From NCBI RefSeq assembly GCF_001625215.2, contig NC_030389.2:38491454-38555453 (forward strand): a DNA stretch of 64,000 nt, given 5' to 3'. Source of the DNA: Daucus carota subsp. sativus (Eukaryota; Streptophyta; Magnoliopsida; Apiales; Apiaceae). The notes under the pieces are model-generated. The model did not search any database, was not told the origin of the DNA, and saw nothing but the letters and a program-made list of their open reading frames with translations. Made by a program: the position numbers and the translations under genes. Shown here in pieces: positions 46,384-57,371 of the stretch (its first letter is position 1; each line of letters begins with the position of its first letter).

Positions 46384-46597
46384 GGGGCCATTTGGGCAAG
46401 GTTAAAAGAAGTGAAATTTTACTTAAATTAGAGAAGTGTAGTAGAAGTGAGAAGTAAATAAGTGAATAAAGTGTTTGGAAAAGAAGTAAAAGCTGTGACG
46501 GAGAAGTTAGGATTCTCAGCTTGTTAAAAATGCTTCTTTACACAAACGGATCAAGAAAAGTAGAAGCAGAAGCTGCTTCTGCTGAACAAACAGGCTA
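46384..46597. mobile_element. GGGGCCATTTGG-type MITE
   Basis: Starts GGGGCCATTTGGGCAAG and ends CTGAACAAACAGGCT. Internal AGTAGAAGTGAGAAGTAAAT is shared with the element at 17177-17535. Confidence 0.6.
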
Positions 46598-46656
46598 GTG
46601 ACTCTTCTAATACTTGGGCACAAATTATAAATTCATAGCCACCATACTATATTATA

Positions 46657-46912
46657 TCCGTCTGTCTCTTTTTAGTTGTCACATTTGATTTTGTGCCCAT
46701 CAAAATGATCAAAGTTTGATTGAAATTTATTAAAATTTTATGTATTGAAAAAATTAAAAAAACATGTCATCGGAAAAAATCTTTAATCTACTTTAAGATG
46801 TAATTTTCAGTATTTTAAAATAATGAAAGAGCGATTTATAATTTCTGATCAAAATTTAGTCAATTTGACCAACAAAAATAAAAATGTGACAACTAAAAAG
46901 GGACGGAGGGGG
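46657..46912. mobile_element. Stowaway MITE
   Basis: Left end TCCGTCTGTCTCTTTTTAG, right end AAAAAGGGACGGAGGGGG, TA on both sides (46655-46656, 46913-46914); the inner arms TTGTCACATTTG/AATGTGACAA pair. Confidence 0.75.
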
Positions 46913-46914
46913 TA

Positions 46915-49900
46915 TAATGTAGCACGAAGTTGATGATTTGAACATTTAAAAAAATTACAAAAATAACGTCTAACGGTGATAAGCCGCGAAATTATCAGAC
47001 CGGTCAAACCGCCGAGTTGTAAAATTTAGTAAAAATGTTAATTTAAATTTTTCATCGCTTTTTATGGCAGTGCATATAATTGATATATTTATAACTACTA
47101 TGTTCTAAAATCAGTAATTAATCACGATTAATACCGATTAATTCATGTTTTATAATTGGTCGAATGATTAAATATTTAATTATTTCATTAAGCATCCGAT
47201 TAATTCTCGATCAGTCCAATTAATTTTTGATTATTTTTTTTTCTTAACTTTTCTGATAAGTCCGATTCCTTTTTTTTACCGTAACTAATGCTAAATTGTA
47301 GAAAGTTATTAAACTTGTGAAACACCAATACCAGAGAAATGAGGTGCAGGTGTCGGTGTGATATTTGACAGGATTTGGAGTTATATGTGAGTGTGGTAAC
47401 TGCTTCAACTGTGTCTACTGTCTAGTGCTCTTCATGTGGGTGGAAAATTAAGTTTATGTCCATTAATTTTATCTTATTTTTTCTGAAAAAGACATCTGAT
47501 TTAACCAATGTAAAGCCTGTACGAACCAAGTTGTTATCTTTTTGTATTTTTTCTCATTTTCCCGAAAATACATATACCCGGACCTGCAGGTTTGTGAGTA
47601 AACCAGACACCATGCATTTAAATGTTGAAAAATAGAGCCTAACTATGTTTATAATAATAATGTGAGAAATTTATGATTTGAATTCTTTATTTGTTTAATT
47701 TTATATTAAGATGATTTAGGAGTTATTAGAAATATAATAATAAAAAAAAACTGACAAGCAATTCACTCAAATGGTGAATTTGACTTTTATCGAAAAATTA
47801 TAGAAAGAAAATGCATTTTTTAGAAAATGCATTCTACTAAACTATTTTAAATCAATTACTTATTTTTAGTTTTAATTTATTGCATTTTCGAAAATGGTGA
47901 TTAGTTGGAATCATCACCGTTTACATATTAAAATTTTGAGGATTTAGTTATTTGATTTTGTACTTCTATCAACCCAAACAAACAAATAATGAATCGAGTT
48001 CTGTGGCAGATATATGTTTGACGCCAATTAGAAAATTTAATCGAACACTTGATCAGGATCATTGGACATATATATTTTATAGGTTGCATCATATATGAAA
48101 TTTGGACTTCATAAGATTCAAATAATTACCATTACCAACAAAAACCTGAAAGTGACATGTAGCCATTTGATGGGAAGAGCCATCAATCATAGTAAAGTAT
48201 ATGATGATAGGGTAATAGGATCTCTATCTTGAATGCATGAATATTTCAGAGTTTTAATCACTCAAGCAGCTTGCAAAAGTAGCAATGTACTGCCTCAGAG
48301 CTGCAAAGATATACTGCATGAGGAACGACTACAAAAACGCTATCTGGGACGGTTTCAAAAGTTGTACAATGTTCTTACTACCTGTTCTTGATTTAACAAT
48401 GCATGGAGCTTAAAGTACTCTGAGGCAAAGAGTTGGATAGGGGCATAACTCCAACAGAAAGTACGGTGATTGTAGCTGCAACCTGTGAGATATCAGAAAT
48501 GGAAAAATATGTGTAAGTGACCAATAGCCAATTCAAGAAAACGGAAAGGTAGATATTGATAATCTCTACATTATACAGGCCAACAAACATGCATATCATG
48601 CTCTTAGTTAATCAACATTGATATCCAGCTTAGAAAGGAGACATTCTGCAAAACAGATGAGTATTTTAGTGCTAAATGCTAGGATAAAACATTTGGAGGA
48701 TTTGAGGGTAACTTTAACCTTTATATTTTGGGGTGAGAGGTCATACTGTTTCCCCTCATACTTTTTACTACAGAGTTTTGAACAATTAAGTTCTGCTTAT
48801 TCAGGTAAAAGTGAGTAATTCGAGAGCAACAATCAGAGTTGCAAGCTAAAATTTGGTATACAACCTTGTCTTTTTATTTATTTAAACCAATATTGGATAA
48901 TCAGCCCACTATATGAAATGACAGGTACCTGTAGAATGATGGTAATATCATTGTTCCACAAACTGTTTTCTAGTAACAAAGAGTCCTTGCTACAAGTGAC
49001 CTCAGTCAATTACCCATCGCACAGAGGTGATTATTTTGTTGTTTCAAGGGAAACAAAGAGGCTCATACGCGCTGAAGAATTACTTTCGACTTGCTTACAT
49101 GTAAAGCGTCCAACATGCTTGTTTCCCGGTCTCGCAGTAGGAGGATGACTGGGTACCCTACACTAAGACGGGAACCAGTTGTGGAATCTAATGAAACGAA
49201 TATGTCAACACATTACGAGTCTATTTGAATCAAAATATGGCAGAGACCTAATAGTGTATTTTATTCTTAGCCAATTCTAATAAATCGACTAAAGGTCTCA
49301 TATGTTATCTGATAACAGATTATACCACACGATTAGGATATGGATTGTATCACATTTTTTTAAACGTTCAGCAATTAAGTTGTAAATGGTGCCACGACCC
49401 GGTGCATATGCTATATTATTTTAATATGTATTGGAGTTCAAAATCGAAGTGGTTATTGAAGCCAATTCGGGCTCTCAAAACTTTCAGCAGCTACATCAGG
49501 ATCTCACTCACTTTATTGACCAATCATGCCGTCAACTCCAAATATTTCATTAACCGACAATGTACTTAGGTTCTGTAGCTTTGACAGACAAATTGTCATT
49601 ATCGAGCCATGTCTCGCTACGTCAGAAGTACTTAACATGAAATATTGAAGATTGAACGGCGTGATATTCTGTCACTCGAGTGAGAACTCTGATATAACCA
49701 ATATAGATTTTAATATTTAAATTTCTCTTTAATGACCAATCTGATACTTAACCCTTCTTAACTACGGTATGTCCCATTTGGGATGTGTAAAAAGATGGAT
49801 TTACGATATCACAAACACACCCACAATAATATATCTATATGTGAAAATAGGCATTTTATCCATGTATGACTCTGTCTTATCAAAACCATGACTGGCTTGA

Positions 49901-50200
49901 GAACTACCCCATTCCTTTGTGTTCAAATCAGGATAGCAAATATATCAGTAATAGAGTAACTCTATTGACAGGGGAGTAATGACATCTTACAAGTACAAAG
50001 TAATTATCATGCTATTTACCATACAAGTCGCAAGAGAAATGTACCACTCAATCCAAACAACATTCTGAAGGGACCTTACAAAAATTAAAGCTGCAAGCAT
50101 TATTATTAAATATGAGTTTCATTAATCAAGCAACTGGTATTGCATATGTTGATGACCTTCTGTTGCATAATATATAAACGGAGAAGATGTGAACTAACCT
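46915..50200. other. Intergenic spacer
   Basis: No gene could be supported. At 48482-48393 (minus) a splice-acceptor-like TCTCACAG is followed by about 30 open codons (VAATITVLSVGVMPLS), which could be an exon of an unrecognised transcript or chance. Repeated GATTAAT/CGATTAAT phrases at 47100-47240 suggest another decayed MITE. Confidence 0.35.
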
Positions 50201-51229
50201 TTAAGCTGCAAAAGTTTGTAGCTTGTCACAGTGAGGAGTTGGCAGATTTCGGCTCCATTGTCTTCGCTGGAGTTCTATATGACAGTAACGCCCAAGCATA
50301 TTTTTGTAGTCCTTGATAACATTGCTCTCTATGTTGGTACGCTCAAGACTTCCTACTGGAAATTTGTCATCAAACTCAGCTGAATTAACAAAGTATTCGA
50401 CTCCATACCTTTCAGTCGACTTCTGAAACTGATAAGAATAGTTTCTCTGCAAAGAATAATTAGGCTCGGAAAATGGAAGATAAGCAAGTACAATAATTAG
50501 CAGGAATGGCAATAGCTGCAGAAGAATCATCAGACTCGGTCCAGTTTCACCCTGATCTTGTCTAGGCTGTGGGGTTGTTCGCCTAGTTCTGTAAACATTA
50601 GAGGTGTGAAACGCATCATGCTGACCAAAAAAGGACCTGAAAATATCATCAGGATCAAAACGTTCTTCAAACATATCACTTCTTCTCCTTCTTCGCCTGG
50701 CATTATAATGAAGATTCGACTCAAATCCCTCAACCAACCCAACTTGATCATACTGTCTCCTCGACTCATCATTGCTCAAACACTGAAACGCCTTGCAAAC
50801 TATCTTAAAAGCCTCCTCTGAATCTGGCGCCTTATTCTTATCCGGATGAACTTTTAAAGACAACTTCCTATATGCCTTCCTAATCTCATCCACAGAACAA
50901 CTCTTCTCTACACCAAGAATCGAATAATAGTCCTTACTCCTCTTAATCTGCCTAATCAGCTGCACATTCTCTTGCGTGTAATTACACTCCTCAACCTTCG
51001 CCCTCACCTCCTCAACCTTCGCCTTCCCTACATGATTCTCCCCATTCGTTGACCCAGGCACTGACGAATCAAGATTCTCACACGCAGACAAAAGATCATC
51101 CACAGACAAATTCTGATTCAACCTTCTAGCAATCCCAATAAACTTAAGAGCCCGGTTCTTATTCCCGGAAGCAATGGCCTCCTTAGCAATGCCAATACAT
51201 CTAAAAGCCTCATCTTTATTACTATCCAT
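50201..51229 (-). CDS. DnaJ (Hsp40) protein with membrane segment and DUF1977 domain
   Basis: An uninterrupted 342-residue frame starting at ATG 51229; the frame extends one codon upstream only as GTG. The N-terminal helical region ([27 protein letters not shown]) is typical of plant ER-type J proteins. The J domain spans about 99-162, with the Hsp70-activating HPD motif at 128-130 ([10 protein letters not shown]). A basic stretch (RRRRRR, about 178-183), one membrane helix (about 232-252, [19 protein letters not shown]) and a C-terminal DUF1977-like domain follow. This is the layout of the DNAJB12/B14 group, which sits in the ER membrane with the J domain facing the cytosol and recruits Hsp70 in quality control. 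The role here is inferred from family. Confidence 0.92.
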   Translation of the reverse strand: MDSNKDEAFRCIGIAKEAIASGNKNRALKFIGIARRLNQNLSVDDLLSACENLDSSVPGSTNGENHVGKAKVEEVRAKVEECNYTQENVQLIRQIKRSKDYYSILGVEKSCSVDEIRKAYRKLSLKVHPDKNKAPDSEEAFKIVCKAFQCLSNDESRRQYDQVGLVEGFESNLHYNARRRRRRSDMFEERFDPDDIFRSFFGQHDAFHTSNVYRTRRTTPQPRQDQGETGPSLMILLQLLPFLLIIVLAYLPFSEPNYSLQRNYSYQFQKSTERYGVEYFVNSAEFDDKFPVGSLERTNIESNVIKDYKNMLGRYCHIELQRRQWSRNLPTPHCDKLQTFAA

Positions 51230-51710
51230 CACAATTAAACAAACCCCACTTCAATTTCAAGTGGGTTTTCTCAGCACAGCCCCTAAAATCTTAAAGTTTC
51301 AATCTTTAACCAAAATATGAAAAACCCACATCAATCAAGATTCAAGAACCGGCCTAATAGTACTGAACAACAATACATACAGATACACACCAAAAACATA
51401 ATAAAATTACTAACCAATCAGGATTAGATAAAGAGATAAGCTGTGGCCACTTGATCTCACAGAATTACGTAAAAGAATCTGAAGATCCGTAATCCGACAA
51501 CTTTGTGTTTGGGTCAAGTACTTATAAGGTCCACTCTTGTGGAGTACATGGTTTGATGAATGAGTAGGTGAGTTGGGTTTTCTAAAACTTCTACCGAAAA
51601 GTCTCACTTCTCAAATCTGCAATTGCAAAATTTTTTTTTTTTTTTTTTTTTTTGCTAAATACTGCAATTGCAAAATTTACCTACTTGCTATTGGAACTTT
51701 TTACAAGTAT
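51230..51710. other. DnaJ promoter/5' UTR region with poly(T) run
   Basis: The upstream region of the DnaJ gene; a T run of 23 bases lies at 51632-51654, flanked on both sides by the phrase TGCAATTGCAAAATTT. Confidence 0.5.
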
Positions 51711-51722
51711 TTACATGTACAC

Positions 51723-52661
51723 GAAGCTACATAGGGGCCATGGCCCCCCAGGGTTTCAATAATATTATAATTTATGTTATATAATTTCGAAAAAAATTGT
51801 ATTTTATCTGTATATTTATATAAATATAAAAGTTTGGCCCCCCTAAAAAAAATTTGTTCGCTCTTAAGAGATAATTAACATTGTAAGATGAAGTGTTAAT
51901 TTTTAGATTTTGCTAATTTATGTATTAGACCAAATTTATAAATAAAAATAAACAAAAATATGGATATATATACAATTATATTATTTAAGAAAAAGATCGT
52001 GAAATGTGATATGTGATAAAGGTAAACCGTCAATATAATTCTTTTACAAAAATAAGAAATTTTTGGTGGGGATCTTTCTTATCCAAGAAACTTATACCTC
52101 ACTTCTTCATTTTCGTAGAATAGAGTTAGTTCTCGATATCAGTTTTTTTATTAATATTAATATTTGTCCACTCATTGTCAATTCAAATTTCATCATCCAG
52201 GTGATATTTTTATAACTTGTTTAAAATATAGTTTGTCATCTTCTAAATAAGTATAATATTTTTTTTTGTAAGGTTAATATGCATAATATTTAGTTTTTGA
52301 GATATTGTAAAAAATTTACTTACTCTTTTTTAAAATACAATATCATTTTTTTGAAGCACAATTTCATTTAATGTGTGTTACTTGCTAATTAAAGATTATC
52401 GTATAATTTAGAGTTATTATGATGAGTTTCCTGATATTTTATACACTTATATATCTAAAGAGAAATAGCTAAATATTTTAATTGACACAACTATATATTT
52501 GATTTCCTGGTTTAAAAGAGCGCAAGGTTCTATTATAATTTTTTTAATAGTATTTTTGTATTTATTTTATATTGAATATTTTACTGTGTCGACGAAAAAT
52601 TTCACTGTGTCGAAGAAATTTTTTTGGCCCCCCTTATAGATGTTTGCTGGCTTCGTCCCTG
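51723..52661. mobile_element. Insert within the left end of the composite element
   Basis: This 939-bp segment is flanked by the 9-bp direct repeat CATGTACAC (51714-51722 and 52662-52670). It starts GAAGCTACATAGGGGCCATG and ends GGCTTCGTCCCTG; GGCCCCCC-type runs occur near both ends (51739 and 52626) and near 51836. The two termini pair only weakly as inverted repeats. Confidence 0.6.
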
Positions 52662-52739
52662 CATGTACACAATTGTACAGCCCACTTTTACAACCAACAA
52701 ATCGTGATCGTTGGTCGGGTGAGATCTACGGTGCAGGTT

Positions 52740-52905
52740 GCGTATATCAGTGACTTAAAGTCACTGATCAGTGACTTTATATCACTGATGTCCCCTCCAT
52801 AATTCCTTTTTCCTATCATACCCTTACCGCATTAATAATAACAGTGAGTTCAAGTCCCTGATGGTGTATACATTAATAACAACAGTGAGTTCAAGTCCCT
52901 GATGT
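52740..52905. repeat. Left cluster of GTGACTT-AAGTCAC palindromes
   Basis: Two adjacent palindromes (TCAGTGACTTAAAGTCACTG and a variant) are followed by two copies of CAGTGAGTTCAAGTCCCTGA within a short tandem repeat. Confidence 0.85.
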
Positions 52906-52944
52906 GTACAATGTTATTTATATTTTTACTAAATGATCCATACT

Positions 52945-55640
52945 TACTGATGTTCTAGTGTTTTATCATGTATTACTATTTACATTTTTTTAAAAATATT
53001 TCTGGATGATCCAACCGTACGGATGTGGAGATTTATATATTTTGATGATATTAAAAATGTTTCATAAAAAAATAATTTTATTTGGTTGGAGAGATTAGCA
53101 GTCAACTATTGGTTTGACTTGTACTAGCATTTAGTGTTTTATCATGTATTACTACTTACATTTTTTAAAAAATATTTCTAGATGATCCAACCGTACGGAT
53201 GTGAAGATTTATATATTTTGATGATATAAAAAAGTTCATAAAAAATAATTTAATTTGGATGGAGAATTTAGCAGTCAACTAGTGGTTTGACTTGTACTAG
53301 GATGTAGTGTTTTATCATGTATAATTGCTTACATTTTTTAAAAAATATTTCTGGATAATCCAACCGTACGGATGTGAAGATTTATATATTTTGATGATAC
53401 TAAAAAAGTTTCAGAAAAAAATAATTTTATTTGGATGGAGAGATTTGTCTCAACTAGTGGTCTGACTGGGAGTAGCATCTAGTGTTTTATCATGTATTAC
53501 TGCTTACATTTTTTAAAAAATATTTCTGGATGATCCAACCGTACAGATGAGAAGATTTATATATTTTGATAATATTATAAAAGTTTCAGAAAAAAATAAT
53601 TATATTTGGATGGAGAGTTTAGCAGTCAACTAGTGGTTTGACTTGTACTAGCATCTAGTGTTTTATCATGTATTACTGCTTACATTTTTTTAAAAATATT
53701 TTTGGATGATCCAACCGTACGGATGTAAAGATTTATATATTTTGATGATATTAAAAAAGTTTTAGAAAAAAATAATTTTATTTGGATAGAAAGTTTAGCA
53801 GTAAACTAGTAGTTTGACTTGTACTTGCATCTAGTGTTTTATCATGTATTACAACTTACATTTTTTAAAAAATATTTCTGGATGATCCAACCGTACGGAT
53901 GTGAAGATTTATATATTTTGATGATATTAAAAAAGTTTCAAAAAATAATAATTTTATTTGAATGAATAGTTTAGTAGTCAACTAATGGTGTGACTTGTAC
54001 TAGCATCGAGTGTTTTATCATGTACTAGCCTTTAACCCGTGCGAAGCACGGGCGGATATAAAAGTCGTAATTTATTAATTATAATTTAAATTTTAACATC
54101 ATTTTAATAGTATTTTAGAATTGATGAATTAGATTTTAACCCGATTATATTTACCAACTGATTATATTTTTTGGATGACTACAAATTATACCAATGTCGG
54201 TTTATTATAATATAGTATATAAATTATATTTAAAAGAATAATAGTGGTGTTTTTATCCTCTACTACATCTCAAGTGTTTGTAATTTAAATGGTATAAAAT
54301 TCTTTAATGTTGTCACAGCAAGAGAAGTTTACATGTGATAGACTTGTAGTTACAACGGAGATGACCAAACCAAAATTTTGTACGACTACGAATTAAACCT
54401 ATGTTGGCTTATTATAGTATAGTATAGATTACAGCTTACATTTTTTAAAAAAAAAATTTGGATGATCCAACCGTACGGATGTGAAGATTTATATATTTTG
54501 ATGATATTATAAAAGTTTCAGAAAAAAATAATTATATTTGGATGAAGAGTTTAGCAGTCAACTATGGTTTGACTTGTACTATCATCTAGTGTTTTATCAT
54601 GTATTACTACTTACATTTTTTTAAAAATATTTTTGGATGACCCAACCGTACGGATGTAAAAATTTATATATTTTGATGATATTAAAAAAGTTTCGGAAAA
54701 AAATAATTTTATTTGGATGAAGAGTTTAGCAATCAACTAGTGGTTTGACTTGTACTTGCATCTAGTGTTTTATCATGTATTACGGCTTACATTTTTTAAA
54801 AAATATTTCTGGATGATCTAACCCTACGGATGTGAAGATTTATATATTTTGATGATATTAAAAAAGTTTCAGAAAAAAATAATTTTATTTGGATGGAGAG
54901 TTTAGCAGTCAACTAGTAGTTTGACTTGTAGAAGCATCTAGTGTTTTATCATGTATTACTGCTTACATTTTTTAAAAAATATTTTTGGATGATCTAGCCG
55001 TACGGATGTCAATATTTATATATTTTGATGATATTAAAAAAAATTCAGAAAATAATAATTTTATTTGAATGGAGAGTTTAACAGTCAACTAGTGGTTTGA
55101 CTTGTACTAGCATCTAGTGTTTTATCATGTATTACAGGTTATATTTTTTGAAAAATATTTCTGGATGATCCAACCGTACGGATGTGAAGATTTATATATT
55201 TTGATGATATTAAAAAAGTTTCAAAAAAATAATAATTTTATTTGAATGAAGAGTTTAGCAGTCAACTAGTGGTTTGACTTGTACTAGTAACTTGACATTT
55301 ATCATGTATTTGTGTTTCTATTTTTTTGAAAATATTTCTCGACGATCCAACCGTACGGATGTCAAAGTCTATATATTTTGATGATATTAAAAAAGTTTCA
55401 GAAAAAAAATAACTATTTTCCGTTTGAAATCTTAACAGTCAACTAGTGGTTTGACTTGTATATGTAAAGAGTATTTTATCATGTATTGTCGTTTCAATTT
55501 TTTTTGAAAATATATCTCGATGATCAAACCGTACGGATGTCAAAGTTTATATATTTTGATGGTATTAAAAAAGTTTTAAAAAAAAATAATTTTTTTTCGT
55601 TTGATATTTTAACAGTCAACTAGTGGTTTGACTTGTATTT
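52945..55640. repeat. Tandem array, 13 units of about 176 bp
   Basis: The anchor GATCCAACCGTACGGATGT recurs starting near 53009, 53185, 53358, 53533, 53709, 53885, 54465, 54640, 54816, 54992, 55168, 55345 and 55522. Spacing is 173-178 bp, except for one gap explained by the 404-bp Helitron. Each unit also carries GTGTTTTATCATGTATTAC, TTTATATATTTTGATGATAT and CAACTAGTGGTTTGACTTGT. Inner units are alike; the last two or three are the most diverged. Confidence 0.95.
54025..54428 (-). mobile_element. Non-autonomous Helitron nested in the tandem array
   Basis: On the minus strand the element starts TCTATACTATACTATAATAA and ends with the hairpin CCCGTGC-TTC-GCACGGG, then TTAAAGG, then CTAG. It sits between A and T. 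Removing 404 bp restores ATCATGTA-TTACAGCTTACA, the normal unit sequence. No TIRs or target duplication are present, as expected for Helitrons. Confidence 0.88.
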
Positions 55641-55974
55641 TGGTTATTTGTAAGTAAAATTATTTTTCAAAAATATGTCTGCATGATAATAAAAAAATAT
55701 AAATTATATTATTAGTTATAAGTGATGAGTTTTTTATGTCAAGCAAAATAATCATCTAAATTGAAAAGATAATATGTGTTGTGTTTTTTTTAATAACATA
55801 ATATGTGTTGTGTTGAACTTGTGCAAAATTCCATCCCTTTCATTTTATTATTGTTCTTTAAAAATCACGGACTTAGTTTTTTTCGTTAATTATAGATATA
55901 ACGAAGCTCCTATACTTTATGTTAATAAAATGCTAAACAAAAATCAACATTTTTTTGAGGTTTACTTAAAATCA

Positions 55975-56740
55975 TGTCAGTGACTTGAAGTCACTAGTAT
56001 TTACTTGGAATTTTTTTCCCCGTGTCGCTTATTTGTTACTTGAGATTCTTTCCAAACCTCTAAATCAATCTCCAAAATTACAACAGTGACTTGAAGTTAC
56101 TAATTTTCTTTACTTAGAATTTTTTCCAAGATTACGTATTAGTGACTTCAGCTCACTAATGTTCTTTACTTAAATTTTCCAGCCCTCTAGTTTTAGGGAG
56201 CTACTTTAATAATTTCATCAGTGATTTAAGGTTACGAATATTTCCAGAATTACATTAGTGACTTCAAGTCACTGATGTTTTTGACTTAGAATTTTTTCCA
56301 GCCCTCTAGTTTTGGGGAGCTACTGTAACGTTTTCATCAGTGACTTACGGTCACGGATATCCCCAGAACTATAATAGTGACTTGAAATCACTGATGTTCT
56401 TTACTTAAAAAAATTTCCACCGCTCTAGTCCTGGGAGCTAATATAACGATTTCATTTCACCAGTTACCTTATTTATGATTTTTTTTACTAGATAGTTGGG
56501 GTGTTGGTACATTATTGGTTGATGTAAATTAAATGCAACATCAGTGATCACATGTCACTGAAAGTGAGAGGGATAATACCGACATTTTAGGTTTTTCACT
56601 TAACATCAGTGACTTCCAGTCACTGATTAGTGACTTGAAGTCACTAACGTAGCTATTTAATAATTTTTTCATGCGTCCGGAAGATCATATCACTGATGTG
56701 CTTCATTTAATGCACACCATTAGTAACTTCAAGTCACTGA
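55975..56740. repeat. Right cluster of GTGACTT-AAGTCAC palindromes
   Basis: About ten copies of (C/T)AGTGACTTGAAGTCACT(G/A) and variants are spaced roughly 50-90 bp, many preceded or followed by TTCTTTACTTAGAATTTTTT and CCAGCCCTCTAGT. The motif matches the left cluster at 52740-52905. Confidence 0.9.
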
Positions 56741-56781
56741 TGATGTACACCTACCTTTCCTGTACAATTGTGTACATGTAA

Positions 56782-57371
56782 CCGGCCCCTAATTTTAAAC
56801 TTATCACATATTTTCACGATTGGAATGATATAAATTATAATTATATTTGAACTTTGAAGAAACATCCACCTATTTTGAAGATGGTTATGGTTATATGATA
56901 TGTTATGTGATATTTTGGGGTTTATAATTCGGGATATTCATAATATTGTGACATTTTTTTATATAAATATTTTTACTTTTTGAGCATTAATAAATTTTTA
57001 ATTATAATATTGCAAACAATAATTTTTCATGAGATATAAAAATGTGTGTTTATATATATATTTTTTTCAATTATTTAAATTAATTTTAAACTTATGTTTG
57101 TGATTAAAATTTGTGTGACTTTATTTACGAGAAAAAAACGACTTTTTTTAAACCTTATCACTAGAAAATAAAAATAGATGTCTAATATTGGGCTTGATCC
57201 AAAACACAATCCACAATCCTAAACGGGCCATGACTCGGAAATCCTTAAACCCTCAAACCCACACGCGCATACACTATATACACCATCCATACCCATTCTT
57301 TCGTCTAGATCTCCGCGCATACAATCTCTCTGAACCCATTATAGTATTATTCTCTCTGCACACCAGTAAAT
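56782..57371. other. AT-rich spacer and TCTP promoter/5' UTR
   Basis: Nothing coding; a possible TATA box (ACTATATACA, about 57273-57282) lies about 95 bp before the TCTP ATG. Confidence 0.5.

Larger units (their letters stand above)
51711..56781. mobile_element. Composite element with matching ends, palindrome clusters and tandem array
   Basis: The right end inverted reads ACATGTACACAATTGTACAG; the left end carries the same sequence split by an insert (51713-51722 and 52671-52680). Inside each end lie clusters of the near-palindrome CAGTGACTTGAAGTCACTG. The middle is a 13-copy tandem array. No coding sequence and no outer target duplication were found, so the transposon class is uncertain (CACTA- or MULE-like non-autonomous element, or another class). 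Confidence 0.6.

Noticed and set aside
48393..48482. Possible exon after a TCTCACAG acceptor (minus strand)
   Set aside because: Only about 30 codons, no partner exon and no recognisable family.
55774..55983. 69-residue open frame
   Set aside because: AT-rich repeat sequence between the tandem array and the palindrome cluster; no protein features.
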